From an uncultured Burkholderiales bacterium (GTDB lineage Bacteria; Pseudomonadota; Gammaproteobacteria; Burkholderiales; Burkholderiaceae_C): 36,096 nucleotides of DNA. The position numbers were made by a program, and so were the translations under genes. The notes beneath the pieces were generated by a model. That model was not told where the DNA came from and made no database searches. It saw nothing but the letters and a program-made list of their open reading frames with translations. The stretch is taken from contig CAIMVC010000086.1 of NCBI GenBank assembly GCA_903844825.1, positions 1 through 36,096 on the forward strand, in the 5' to 3' direction. Of this stretch, positions 28,218 to 35,646 are shown piece after piece; the first letter of the stretch is position 1, and each line of letters opens with the position of its first letter.

Positions 28218-29384
28218 ATGATTAAACGCAGCCTTTTCAATGCCGAGCACGAGGCCTTTCGTGACGCCTTTGCCCGCTTCATGGCCAAGGAAATTGCCCC
28301 CCACCACGAGGCCTGGGAAGAGCAGGGTTATGTGGATCGCGAGGTCTGGCGTCTGGCGGGCCGCCATGGTTTTTTGTGCATGAGCATGCCCGAAGCTTAT
28401 GGCGGCGCTGGCGCCGACAAGCTGTACGCGGTGGTGCAAATGGAAGAGCTGGCGCGAGCGGGCTTTACCGGCATCGGCTACGGCCTGCACAGCGAAATTG
28501 TGGCGCCCTACCTGCTGCACTACGGCACCGAAGCGCAAAAGAAGAAGTACCTGCCTTTGCTCGCCAGCGGCGAGATGGTGGGTGCGATTGCCATGAGCGA
28601 GCCTGCCGCGGGCAGCGACCTGGCGGGCATTCGCAGCACGGCCATGCTCAGTACCGATGGCTCGCATTACCTTCTCAACGGCAGCAAGACCTTCATCACC
28701 AACGGCTGGCATGCCGACCTGGTGATCGTGGTGGCCAAGACCAACCCAGCAGCCGGCGCCAAGGGCGTCAGCTTGCTGCTCGTCGAGCGCGGCATGCCGG
28801 GGTTCACAGTCGGCAGGCGGCTCAAAAAACTCGGACTCAAGGCACAAGACACGTCCGAGCTTTTTTTCTCGGACGTTCGGGTCCCAGTCGACAACCTGCT
28901 GGGCGCTGCGACACACGAAAACCGTGGTTTTGTTGCGCTCATGGAGCAACTGCCCTGGGAGCGTTTACAAATTGCCATCACGGCCGTGGCGGCAGCGCAG
29001 GCCGCCATCGACTGGACGCTGGACTACGTCAAGGAACGCCAGGCGTTTGGACAGAGCGTGGGGAGTTTTCAGAACACCCGCTACACCCTGGCCGAACTGC
29101 AAACCGAGGTTCAGGTGGCCCGGGTCTTTGTGGATAAGTGCATCGAACTTGTCGCGGCAGGACAGCTCGACACTGCCACCGCCAGCATGGCCAAGTACTG
29201 GACCTCGGATTTGCAAGGCAAGGTGATGGACGAATGCGTGCAACTCTTTGGCGGCTATGGCTACATGTGGGACTACCCGATCACCCGAGCCTTCGCCGAC
29301 GCCCGGGTGCAGCGCATTTACGGCGGCACCAACGAGATCATGAAAGAGGTGGTGGCGCGCAGCATGGGTCTGCCCAGCCGCTGA
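28218..29384 (+). CDS. Acyl-CoA dehydrogenase, LCAD-like
   Basis: This 388-residue FAD enzyme catalyses the first, alpha-beta oxidation step of beta-oxidation. AIAMSEPAAGSDLAGI (around 120) binds FAD/substrate, and the C-terminus carries QRIYGGTNEIMKE. The Gly in YGGT replaces the Glu that is catalytic in medium-chain enzymes. As in LCAD and isovaleryl enzymes, the base is probably Glu248 in LPWERLQIA. ATG 28218 has CAGGTGAC upstream and gives the natural N-terminus MIKRSLFNAEHEAFRD. It is divergent from the thiolase-hydratase-SDR series, completing a beta-oxidation set. Confidence 0.95.
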   Translation: MIKRSLFNAEHEAFRDAFARFMAKEIAPHHEAWEEQGYVDREVWRLAGRHGFLCMSMPEAYGGAGADKLYAVVQMEELARAGFTGIGYGLHSEIVAPYLLHYGTEAQKKKYLPLLASGEMVGAIAMSEPAAGSDLAGIRSTAMLSTDGSHYLLNGSKTFITNGWHADLVIVVAKTNPAAGAKGVSLLLVERGMPGFTVGRRLKKLGLKAQDTSELFFSDVRVPVDNLLGAATHENRGFVALMEQLPWERLQIAITAVAAAQAAIDWTLDYVKERQAFGQSVGSFQNTRYTLAELQTEVQVARVFVDKCIELVAAGQLDTATASMAKYWTSDLQGKVMDECVQLFGGYGYMWDYPITRAFADARVQRIYGGTNEIMKEVVARSMGLPSR

Positions 29385-29411
29385 TACCGGCTGACACCCC
29401 CGCGCGTCAGC

Positions 29412-29903
29412 TCAAGGCCGGGGTGCCTCAGCGCCCTTGTCGGCCTCGACCTCGCCTGGCTCTGACGGAGCCGAAGACGCTGCAGCGCGCTGCGCCGCCC
29501 TGACCCTGGCGTAAGCTTGCGTACCAGGAATTTTTTCGGCTGTGGCCTCAAGCCAATCCCGGCCTTTTTCCCAAAGTTCCCAAAGAGCCCAACGGTCCCA
29601 ACCTTCCCAGAGGCGCTCGGCGTTATGCGTGAGCCTTTCGAGCACGCCAGCGGCTCGGCCGTCGCCGGCCGGTGGCGCGCCTCCAGCAGACGTCTGGCTC
29701 GCGCCGCCCCCGCTCCCCGACGATCCGCCATTCTGTGCCTGAGCGTTCACCGGCTCGAGCACCAGGGCGAGCAGCAACATGGCCAGGAACGCGATGGCCA
29801 CTTGCTGCACCACCCGCCACTGGCGATACCAGGCATTTCGGCTCGGCCAGTGCCAGCTCGGGTGGAGGCGCTTGTACAGGTGCACAGGGGGGCTGGGCTT
29901 CAT
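29412..29903 (-). CDS. Membrane-anchored Trp-rich protein of unknown function
   Basis: I do not recognise this 163-residue protein. It has a basic cytoplasmic N-terminus (about 35 residues), one hydrophobic helix (about residues 34-53, ending in VNAQAQ like an uncleaved anchor or signal peptide), a Gly/Ser linker, and a helix with Trp every 3-4 residues (AERLWEGWDRWALWELWEKGRDWLE). The end is Ala/Pro/Glu-rich. The start ATG at 29903 has a near-perfect GAGGAG 7-8 nt upstream, which supports a real gene. An upstream in-frame ATG at 29945 lacks such support. It converges with the acyl-CoA dehydrogenase gene. Confidence 0.65.
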   Translation of the reverse strand: MKPSPPVHLYKRLHPSWHWPSRNAWYRQWRVVQQVAIAFLAMLLLALVLEPVNAQAQNGGSSGSGGGASQTSAGGAPPAGDGRAAGVLERLTHNAERLWEGWDRWALWELWEKGRDWLEATAEKIPGTQAYARVRAAQRAAASSAPSEPGEVEADKGAEAPRP

Positions 29904-30338
29904 GCTGACTCCTCGACGCTTGAAACTTCGGGCTCGACCGGGCAAGGCCAGACACCCAGGGTGGCTGACGTTGGCGACGCCAGCCTAACCTGTTCGAACC
30001 TAGCCCCGCCTATTTCAGCGCACTGTCAGAGTGTTGTGAAACGGCTGTAGGACAAGCCAGACACTGGACAAGCCGGGCAGGCTCGTCAGTCGATCAAGCG
30101 CCGCGCTGCCGCAGCGATCTGGGGGCCGGTGACCCAGCACGGGCCCCCAGCGGCTTGGCCTAGGGCTCTGGGATGCGCGGTGAGCCCAGACGGGTGGGCT
30201 GGCTTTGAGTTGACCAAAGAAAGCCTCGGCGATTTCGGCCAGAAGTTCGCCGCCTAAGCCCCCAACACGCCTTGGCTCAGGCAGGAAATCAGGCAAGATG
30301 CTCGGATCCGCCGTGCGCCGGCAGTTACGCCCCTCCTG
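29904..30338. other. 435-nt intergenic region holding a gene scar
   Basis: Both flanking genes start here: the Trp-rich protein reads left and the LysR gene reads right. About 193 nt are a decayed copy of the 3' end of the E1-beta gene (separate entry). Nothing recognisable was seen in 29904-30060 apart from the leader of the Trp-rich gene. The 60 nt between the scar and the lysR start must hold the lysR promoter, which I could not place. Confidence 0.7.
30086..30278 (-). pseudogene. Degenerate 3' fragment of a TPP-dependent dehydrogenase E1-beta gene
   Basis: By hand alignment this stretch matches the last ~65 codons of the intact E1-beta gene (33028-33222) in the same orientation, with roughly 24 mismatches and two single-base deletions (about 87% identity). 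The encoded peptide RVGGLGGELLAEIAEAFFG is nearly the same as in the intact gene. The frame then breaks after GQLKAS, and the terminal part survives only in shifted frames. The equivalent of the stop codon is at 30086-30088. Weaker similarity (GCCGGGCA) continues just beyond it. No 5' part of the gene is present, so this is a scar, not a functional gene. Confidence 0.88.
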
Positions 30339-31250
30339 ATGAACAAAATCCACGCCAAGGCCCTGATCAATTTCGATGCCATCCGCCGCTGTGGCTCGAT
30401 CCGGCAGGCGGCCAGACAACTGCATCTGTCATCGTCGGCATTGAACCGCCAATTACTCGAACTCGAGAGCCAACTGGGCGGGCCGCTGTTCGAGCGGCTG
30501 AGCAGCGGTCTGCGTCTGACCCCTAGCGGCGAGGTGGTGGCGCGCCACGTGATCAATGTGCTGCAAGATTTGCAGCGTATGACCATTGAGCTCGAGGCCC
30601 TGCAGGGCTTGAAAAGCGGTCATGTCAACCTCGTCACCGTCGAAGCCCTGACCCAAGCCTTCGTGCCTGAAATACTCCAACAATTGGCAAGTCACCACCC
30701 TCGCGTCAGCGCATCGGTGCGCATCGCTGGTTGGCGTAAAGCCTGTGAGGATGTCAGCGATGGGTCGGCGGATGTGGTCATCGGTTTTGTGCATCAGCGC
30801 TTCATTGGGCTGCGTCAAATTGCCGTGGCCCCTTTCTGCCTGGGTGCAGTGGTCCCCCCCGATCACCCCTTGGCCAGCCGCGACAGTGTGACCTTTTCAC
30901 AGTGCGCTCAGTATCCGCTGGTGCTGCCGGTGCCTGAAATTTCTATTTTTGAGTCGATTGAGCCTCTGTTGCGGGCCCATCCCGGCCCTCTGCAGGTGAT
31001 CATGCAGACCAGCTCTTTTGAACTCATGAAGCAAATGGCTTGTCAGGGGCGAGGCGTAGCGTTCATCAACCAACTGGGGATCGAAGACGAAATTCGGCGA
31101 CGCGTGCTGGTTCATTTGCCACTGAAAAAGGTCTCGCCTTCACTGCTGGGTATTTACGTCCGGGCCGGGCGCAGCCTGCCGCCGGCGATTGAGCGGTTTT
31201 GTCGCTTGGCCGCCGCTGAGCTGGAGCGGCGCCAGAGCGAAGGTTTCTGA
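30339..31250 (+). CDS. LysR-family transcriptional regulator
   Basis: This 303-residue regulator has an N-terminal winged helix-turn-helix (SIRQAARQLHLSSSALNRQLLELESQLGGPLFERLSSGLRLTPSGE, about residues 20-65). A periplasmic-binding-protein-like effector domain begins near residue 90 (GHVNLVTVEALTQAFVPEIL). Such regulators respond to small metabolites. It lies upstream of and in the same direction as a Bug receptor gene and may control it or the convergent E1 genes. The effector is unknown. The ATG is preceded by CCTCCTG but no standard Shine-Dalgarno. Confidence 0.93.
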   Translation: MNKIHAKALINFDAIRRCGSIRQAARQLHLSSSALNRQLLELESQLGGPLFERLSSGLRLTPSGEVVARHVINVLQDLQRMTIELEALQGLKSGHVNLVTVEALTQAFVPEILQQLASHHPRVSASVRIAGWRKACEDVSDGSADVVIGFVHQRFIGLRQIAVAPFCLGAVVPPDHPLASRDSVTFSQCAQYPLVLPVPEISIFESIEPLLRAHPGPLQVIMQTSSFELMKQMACQGRGVAFINQLGIEDEIRRRVLVHLPLKKVSPSLLGIYVRAGRSLPPAIERFCRLAAAELERRQSEGF

Positions 31251-31263
31251 GCCGCACACCCGC

Positions 31264-31282
31264 TGCTGCATTTTTTGCAGCA
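31264..31282. repeat. Perfect 7-bp inverted repeat between lysR and the Bug gene
   Basis: TGCTGCA and TGCAGCA flank a TTTTT loop 13 nt after the lysR stop. The T run is in the loop, not after the stem, so it is not a classical terminator. It could be a weak transcript end or a protein-binding dyad for a regulator. Confidence 0.5.
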
Positions 31283-31380
31283 CTGCGTCCCAAATTTTGA
31301 GCTATCGGACTCAGTCGGGAAGCCTTACGCTAGGCCTTCACTTGTTGTAATTGGGTGTTAACCAGATCAGCGGGAGTTTC

Positions 31381-32361
31381 ATGAACTTAAAAATTGCTTC
31401 GAGCTGTCTGCTTCTGGGTTTGCTCGGCAGCCCACTGCTCGGCTGGGCCCAGGGCGGGCCCGGCGGCTACCCACAGCGCACCGTTCGGGTGATCGTGCCG
31501 GCTGCCACCGGCAGCTTGACCGACCCGGTAGCGCGGGTGATCGCCGAAGACATGGGCCGACGCACCGGCCAGAGCTGGGTGGTGGACAACCGGCCCGGAG
31601 CCGGTGGCATCATTGGGACAGACGCACTCGCCAAGGCAGTGCCTGACGGTTACACGCTGATGCTGACCGCCAACAATTTCATCATCACACCGGCGCTTTA
31701 TCGCAGCGTTTCCTACAAAGTGCCGACGGACTTCAGCTTGATCGGCATGGTCGGGCGTGGCGACAACCTGCTGGTGGCATCGACCGCCAGTGGCCTACGC
31801 AACATCAATGATCTGGTCAGCCGCGCCAGATCCAGCGCCACACCGATCAACTACACCTCGCCCTTGATTGGCTCGGCTGCGCACCTGACGGTGGAACTGT
31901 TCAAACGCAATGCGGGAATCGAACTCAACCACGTGGCCTACAAGGACTCGGGCCAGGGCACCACCGACACGCTCACCGGCATCATCCCGGTCAATGTGAT
32001 GGGCATCAGCACGGCACTGCCGCACATCCGCTCGGGCAAGCTGGTGCCGCTGGCCTGGACCGGCACCCAGCGCGCGCCCGAATTGCCCGACGTTCCCACC
32101 TTCGTGGAGGCTGGCTTCAAAGACGTTCACATGGGTTTGTGGTTCGCCCTGGTTGGGCCGGCGCGCTTGCCGGCCGAGCAGGTGGCCTGGCTCAACGCTC
32201 AGCTCAACGCATCCCTGGCCTCACCCCAGGTGATCGAGCGGCTCAGAAGCTACCGCATTGACCCCCTGCCGGGGACGGTGGCCGACCTGACATCTCTGAT
32301 CGGTCGCGAGTTGCCGCAGTACTTTAAGCTCGCCGCCGATACCGGGCTCAAGCTCGATTGA
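31381..32361 (+). CDS. Bug-family tripartite tricarboxylate receptor (TctC-like)
   Basis: This 326-residue periplasmic solute-binding protein has a signal peptide (MNLKIASSCLLLGLLGSPLLGWAQ). The mature part has the Bug signature RTVRVIVPAATGSLTDPVARVIAEDMGRRTGQSWVVDNRPGAGG and VPTFVEAGFKDV. Such receptors bind carboxylates or related small molecules for TTT transporters or act as sensors. The membrane partners TctA/TctB are absent here, which is common because this family is expanded in Burkholderiales. ATG 31381 has GGGAG upstream. The MOSC gene starts 15 nt later. Confidence 0.94.
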   Translation: MNLKIASSCLLLGLLGSPLLGWAQGGPGGYPQRTVRVIVPAATGSLTDPVARVIAEDMGRRTGQSWVVDNRPGAGGIIGTDALAKAVPDGYTLMLTANNFIITPALYRSVSYKVPTDFSLIGMVGRGDNLLVASTASGLRNINDLVSRARSSATPINYTSPLIGSAAHLTVELFKRNAGIELNHVAYKDSGQGTTDTLTGIIPVNVMGISTALPHIRSGKLVPLAWTGTQRAPELPDVPTFVEAGFKDVHMGLWFALVGPARLPAEQVAWLNAQLNASLASPQVIERLRSYRIDPLPGTVADLTSLIGRELPQYFKLAADTGLKLD

Positions 32362-32376
32362 GCCGGTACCAGCAAG

Positions 32377-32883
32377 ATGGACAACATTTCGGGTCAGATC
32401 AGTGCTCTCTACTGGTGCCCCGCCGCTGGTGAAGCCATGCGCGCGGCTAAGCAGATCCGGGTGTTGGGTGGCTTTGGGCTGGAAGGTGACCGCTACGCCA
32501 ATGGTGTGGGCGCCTATTCCGCCACCCAGCCTGCCAAGATCCGCCACCTCAGTTTCATCACGGAAGAGGGCATCGCCACCGCCAACGACTGGCAGGATGC
32601 AGCCGGCCTGGCGAGCTTCAGCATGGCCCAGACGCGGCGCAACGTGCTTTTGCGAGGCATGTCTGCCCAGGCCCTGAACGGTTTGGTGGGCCAGCGCTTT
32701 TGGGCCGGAGCCATAGAGTGCTTTGGCGTCGAGCTGTGCACGCCCTGCTTGCGGCCCTCACAGCTGAGCGCCCAGAGTGGATTCCAGGATGCTTTTGAAG
32801 GCCGTGGCGGCTTGCGTGCGCAAGTGCTCTGCAGCGGCCTGCTCAGCCTTGAGGATGCGCTTGCGCTGAGCCCGCAGAGATAA
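32377..32883 (+). CDS. MOSC-domain protein
   Basis: This 168-residue single-domain MOSC protein is related to the C-terminal domain of molybdenum cofactor sulfurases and to YiiM. Visible features are GLEGDRYANGVG (34-45), QTRRNVLLRG (85-94), LVGQRFWAG and the conserved cysteines in CTPCLRP (Cys121 and Cys124; the latter corresponds to the family's invariant Cys), then RGGLRAQVLCSG. Stand-alone MOSC proteins are thought to handle sulfur or Mo-cofactor-linked reactions; a specific role cannot be assigned. It is 15 nt after the Bug gene, so probably cotranscribed, and converges with the E1-beta gene. Confidence 0.85.
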   Translation: MDNISGQISALYWCPAAGEAMRAAKQIRVLGGFGLEGDRYANGVGAYSATQPAKIRHLSFITEEGIATANDWQDAAGLASFSMAQTRRNVLLRGMSAQALNGLVGQRFWAGAIECFGVELCTPCLRPSQLSAQSGFQDAFEGRGGLRAQVLCSGLLSLEDALALSPQR

Positions 32884-33027
32884 ATTGCATTCGCTTGGCG
32901 AGCCTGAGCTCGGCTGCCGACTGACCCGACTGACCCGACGCACATCTGGCCACCCCGTCAGCCCCAAAACAGCGGCGAAAAATACGGCGCTGTGCTCGCC
33001 GTACTGCCGGGCAAGTCGCCAGGCTGG

Positions 33028-34002
33028 TCAGTCGAACAAGCGCTGCGCAGCCGCGGCAATCTGGGGGCCGGTGACCCGGCAAAGGTCTTCCAGCGGCTTG
33101 GCGTAGGGCACCGGGATGCGTGGTGAGCCCAGGCGGGTGGGCCTGGCTTTGAGTTGACCAAAAAAAGCCTCGGCGATTTCGGCCAAAAGTTCGCCACCGA
33201 AGCCGCCCACACGCGTTGACTCGTGCGCAACCAGCACCCGTCCCGTCTTGGCAATGGAGGTGAACACGGTCTCGCGATCCCAGGGCCATAAGGTGCGCAG
33301 GTCAATCACCTCGGCATCCATGCCTTGATCGCTCAACTCGTCCGCCGCGCTCAGGCAACTCGCCACCGTGCTGGACCAGCTCAGCAGCGTGATGTCACGG
33401 CCCTGACGCCGCACGACGGCCTTGCCCAGTTCAATCGGTTCGGCCTGCGGGTCGACCTCGCCGCCGACCAGCCACAGCTCTTTGTGTTCCATGTAGACGA
33501 CCGGGTCGTTGCTGCGAATGGCCGCTTTGAGCAGTCCGTGGTTATCGGCCGCTGTAGCCGGCGCCACCACCACCAGACCGGGCGTGCCTATCCACAGGTT
33601 TTCGTTACTTTGCGAGTGCTGCGCTGCCATGCCCCAGCGCATGCCCATGGGTTGCCGGATGACCATGGGCACCCGGACCTGGCCGCCGAGCATGTAGCGC
33701 GCCTTGGCGGCCTGGTTGATGATTTCGTCAGCGGCACACAGGGCAAAGTCGGCGTAGCGCAGTTCCGCGACGGGCCGCATGCCCATCAGGGCCGAGCCAA
33801 TGGCTGCCGACATGATCATGGACTCGGAGATGGGAGTGTCAACAATGCGCTGCGGCCCAAAGCGCGTTTGCAAGCCGCGGTACTGGCCGGCCACGCCGCC
33901 CTCGGGTCCCATGTCTTCGCCCAGCGCCCAGACCTGCGGGTCGCGCTCCATTTCTTGTGCGAGCGCCAGACAACCGGCCTCGGCATAGGTCATCCAGGTC
34001 AT
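33028..34002 (-). CDS. TPP-dependent dehydrogenase E1 component, beta subunit (acetoin/2-oxoacid type)
   Basis: This is the 324-residue beta subunit of a heterotetrameric thiamine-diphosphate dehydrogenase. Visible features are ALGEDMGPEGGVAGQYRGLQTRFG near residue 27, RVVDTPISE-like IVDTPISESMI, MRPVAELRYADF, and the C-terminal transketolase domain (LLSWSSTVASCLSAADEL, VIDLRTLWPWD, VLVAHESTRVGGFGGELLAEI). It overlaps the alpha-subunit gene by 4 nt (ATGA). The closest resemblance is to acetoin dehydrogenase AcoB or pyruvate dehydrogenase E1-beta. No E2 or E3 gene is in the window. A broken copy of its 3' end lies at 30086-30278. Confidence 0.92.
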   Translation of the reverse strand: MTWMTYAEAGCLALAQEMERDPQVWALGEDMGPEGGVAGQYRGLQTRFGPQRIVDTPISESMIMSAAIGSALMGMRPVAELRYADFALCAADEIINQAAKARYMLGGQVRVPMVIRQPMGMRWGMAAQHSQSNENLWIGTPGLVVVAPATAADNHGLLKAAIRSNDPVVYMEHKELWLVGGEVDPQAEPIELGKAVVRRQGRDITLLSWSSTVASCLSAADELSDQGMDAEVIDLRTLWPWDRETVFTSIAKTGRVLVAHESTRVGGFGGELLAEIAEAFFGQLKARPTRLGSPRIPVPYAKPLEDLCRVTGPQIAAAAQRLFD

Positions 34003-34982
34003 GCCTGACCTCCCAGGTCCTGCACGTCGGTGAAGGCGCTGGCAGCCTCGGGCCAGGGCGCGTTCAAGGCGTCTTGCAGGGCGGCCTGAATGCGGGCCTG
34101 GCTGTCCTCGCGCAAGCTCTCGAGTTGCTCCGGGATCAGGCCTTTTGCCAGCAGCCAGTGCTCGGTATGGCGCACGCAGTCATCGCGCCTGGCCTGCTCG
34201 ACTTCGGCTGGGTCGCGATACAACCCTTTGTCATGCGCCAGGTGACCATACCAGCGGTAGGTGCTGGCGTGCAGGAAGCACGGACCCGCGCCAGCGCGCA
34301 CCTGCGTCAGCAACTGGTCGGCTGCCTGCGCGACAGCCAGCACATCATTGCCGTTGACGGACACGGTGGGGATGCCGAAGGCCTTGACGCGCTCGATGGT
34401 CGAAGGACCACCGGTCACGCTGGCGGTTTTAAGGGTCACGGAATAGCCGTTGTCTTCGCAGGCAAAGAGCACGGGCAGTGCGAAGAGTTTGGCCCAGTTG
34501 AAGGCCTCGAACAGGGGGCCGCGGTTCATGGCGCCATCACCAAAAAAAGCCACTACGACGCCCGCTTTACCTTGCATTTTCAGAGCATGTGCTGCGCCCA
34601 CGGCAATCGTCACGCCGTCGGGCACCACACCGTTGGCCCCCAGCATGCCCTTGGAAAAATCGGCGATGTGCATGGAGCCACCCTTGCCGTTGGAGGTTCC
34701 CCCCTGGCGGCCCAGGAGTTCACGCATCATCCGGTTTACGCACACGCCCTTGGCAATGGCGTGTCCATGGCCGCGGTGGTAGCTCGACACCAGGTCATGG
34801 GGCTGCAGGTGGTGGCAAATGCCAGTGGCGATGGCCTCTTGGCCGGTGTATTGGTGCACGGAGCCGCGCGCATGGCCGGCTTCAAGTGCTTGACCGGCGG
34901 CTTCTTCAAAGTCACGAATGAGCCGCATGGTGCGCAGCATCTGCAGGACCTCGCTGGTGGAGGTCTGATGGGCGGAGGTCAT
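33999..34982 (-). CDS. TPP-dependent dehydrogenase E1 component, alpha subunit (acetoin/2-oxoacid type)
   Basis: This is the 327-residue alpha subunit carrying the thiamine-diphosphate motif: GDGAMNRG (148-155) to Asn178 in CEDNGYSV. HARGSVHQYTGQEAIATGI and SSYHRGHGHAIAKGV (68-80) are typical of AcoA and branched-chain/pyruvate E1-alpha proteins. The phosphorylation-loop histidine region GGSMHIADF is present. It forms the active site with the beta subunit encoded immediately downstream. The actual substrate (acetoin, pyruvate or another 2-keto compound) is not determined; the neighbouring Bug receptors hint at catabolism of an imported organic acid. Confidence 0.92.
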   Translation of the reverse strand: MTSAHQTSTSEVLQMLRTMRLIRDFEEAAGQALEAGHARGSVHQYTGQEAIATGICHHLQPHDLVSSYHRGHGHAIAKGVCVNRMMRELLGRQGGTSNGKGGSMHIADFSKGMLGANGVVPDGVTIAVGAAHALKMQGKAGVVVAFFGDGAMNRGPLFEAFNWAKLFALPVLFACEDNGYSVTLKTASVTGGPSTIERVKAFGIPTVSVNGNDVLAVAQAADQLLTQVRAGAGPCFLHASTYRWYGHLAHDKGLYRDPAEVEQARRDDCVRHTEHWLLAKGLIPEQLESLREDSQARIQAALQDALNAPWPEAASAFTDVQDLGGQA

Positions 34983-35034
34983 ATAAATTCCAGAGTTCTT
35001 TCGGCGCGCGCGCCTAGGGTCAGCGGTTTCCCGC

Positions 35035-35102
35035 CGGGCCGCCCAAGGAAAACAGCGCCCCTCGGGGGCAGCGCTGTACGCGAAGCGACTGGCGAGGGGG
35101 CC
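35035..35102. repeat. REP-like GC-rich palindromic intergenic element
   Basis: The gap between the E1-alpha and NIPSNAP genes contains GGGCCGCCCAAGG, then a hairpin CAGCGCCCC-TCG-GGGGCAGCGCTG (35053-35076), then GCGAAGCGACTGGCGAGGGGGCC. I recall very similar elements scattered between genes in Comamonadaceae genomes. Only one clear copy is seen in this window, so repeat status rests on recall. Confidence 0.55.
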
Positions 35103-35154
35103 TGAGTTGCCAGGCGACTCATCGACCTGCAGGGCCGCAGACCGGGGCCGGGCA

Positions 35155-35472
35155 TCACACCGGCGAAAAAGAGGTCGACTTCAGGATTTTGTTGTCTTGC
35201 AGCAGCACCACATCCAGGTCGCGCAGCGCATTTCTGTACAGCGGCCAGCCCGGGTCTTTCTCCATCTCGGCCCTCCGACGCTCGCGCTCGGCCAGGCTGT
35301 CAAAGCCCCACAGGTGAACAACCTGGTTGAGCTCGCCGATTTCCGAGACAAAAAAGCCGATGAGGTGGCCCAGGTACTTCTTTTGCAAGGGCAACGCTGC
35401 CTGCTCGTAGAGAGCCAGAAAATCCCCCGTTCGCAGAGGCTTGATCGTGTACGTGCGCATTTCAACTATCAC
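35155..35472 (-). CDS. NIPSNAP-family protein
   Basis: This 105-residue protein has one ferredoxin-like alpha/beta NIPSNAP domain: MIVEMRTYTIKPLRTGDFLALYE at the start, LIGFFVSEIGELNQVVHLWGFDSLAERERRRAEM in the middle and DPGWPLYRNALRDLD later. Bacterial NIPSNAP proteins are often encoded among catabolic genes but have no established reaction. The start is GTG 35472, with AAGG about 8 nt upstream, giving the common N-terminus; ATG 35460 is an alternative. It lies between a Bug receptor and the E1 genes in the same direction, suggesting a shared catabolic unit. Confidence 0.88.
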   Translation of the reverse strand: MIVEMRTYTIKPLRTGDFLALYEQAALPLQKKYLGHLIGFFVSEIGELNQVVHLWGFDSLAERERRRAEMEKDPGWPLYRNALRDLDVVLLQDNKILKSTSFSPV

Positions 35473-35548
35473 GGGGTTTACCTTGTTCTGGTCGGGGTCT
35501 ATGCTTGTGTCAGGCTGCGTGCCGAAGGCATGCGGTCTGGCTGCCAGT

Positions 35549-35612
35549 TGCCGCGGCGAGAAGGGGTGCCGCGGCGAGAAGGGGTGCCGCGGCGAGGAAT
35601 GGTGCCACGGCG
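35549..35612. repeat. 18-bp tandem repeat, about 3.5 copies
   Basis: The unit TGCCGCGGCGAGAAGGGG occurs twice exactly (35549-35566, 35567-35584). A third copy has three changes (35585-35602), and TGCCACGGCG is a partial fourth (35603-35612). It sits in the gap between the second Bug gene and the NIPSNAP gene and is not part of a convincing gene. Confidence 0.9.
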
Positions 35613-35646
35613 CTTGGGCACGCCCCTTCGCCGGCGCCGGTTCTGC

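Noticed and set aside
30015..30425. 136-codon minus-strand frame as a functional gene
   Set aside because: Its central part is the frameshifted E1-beta remnant and the rest overlaps the lysR start; no independent support for a protein.
33957..35105. 382-codon open frame on the plus strand
   Set aside because: Antisense to E1-alpha and continuing through the REP-like repeat; no start signal or recognisable domain.
35549..35612. CRISPR-like array
   Set aside because: The repeats are head to tail with no spacers, the unit is 18 bp, and no cas genes are present.
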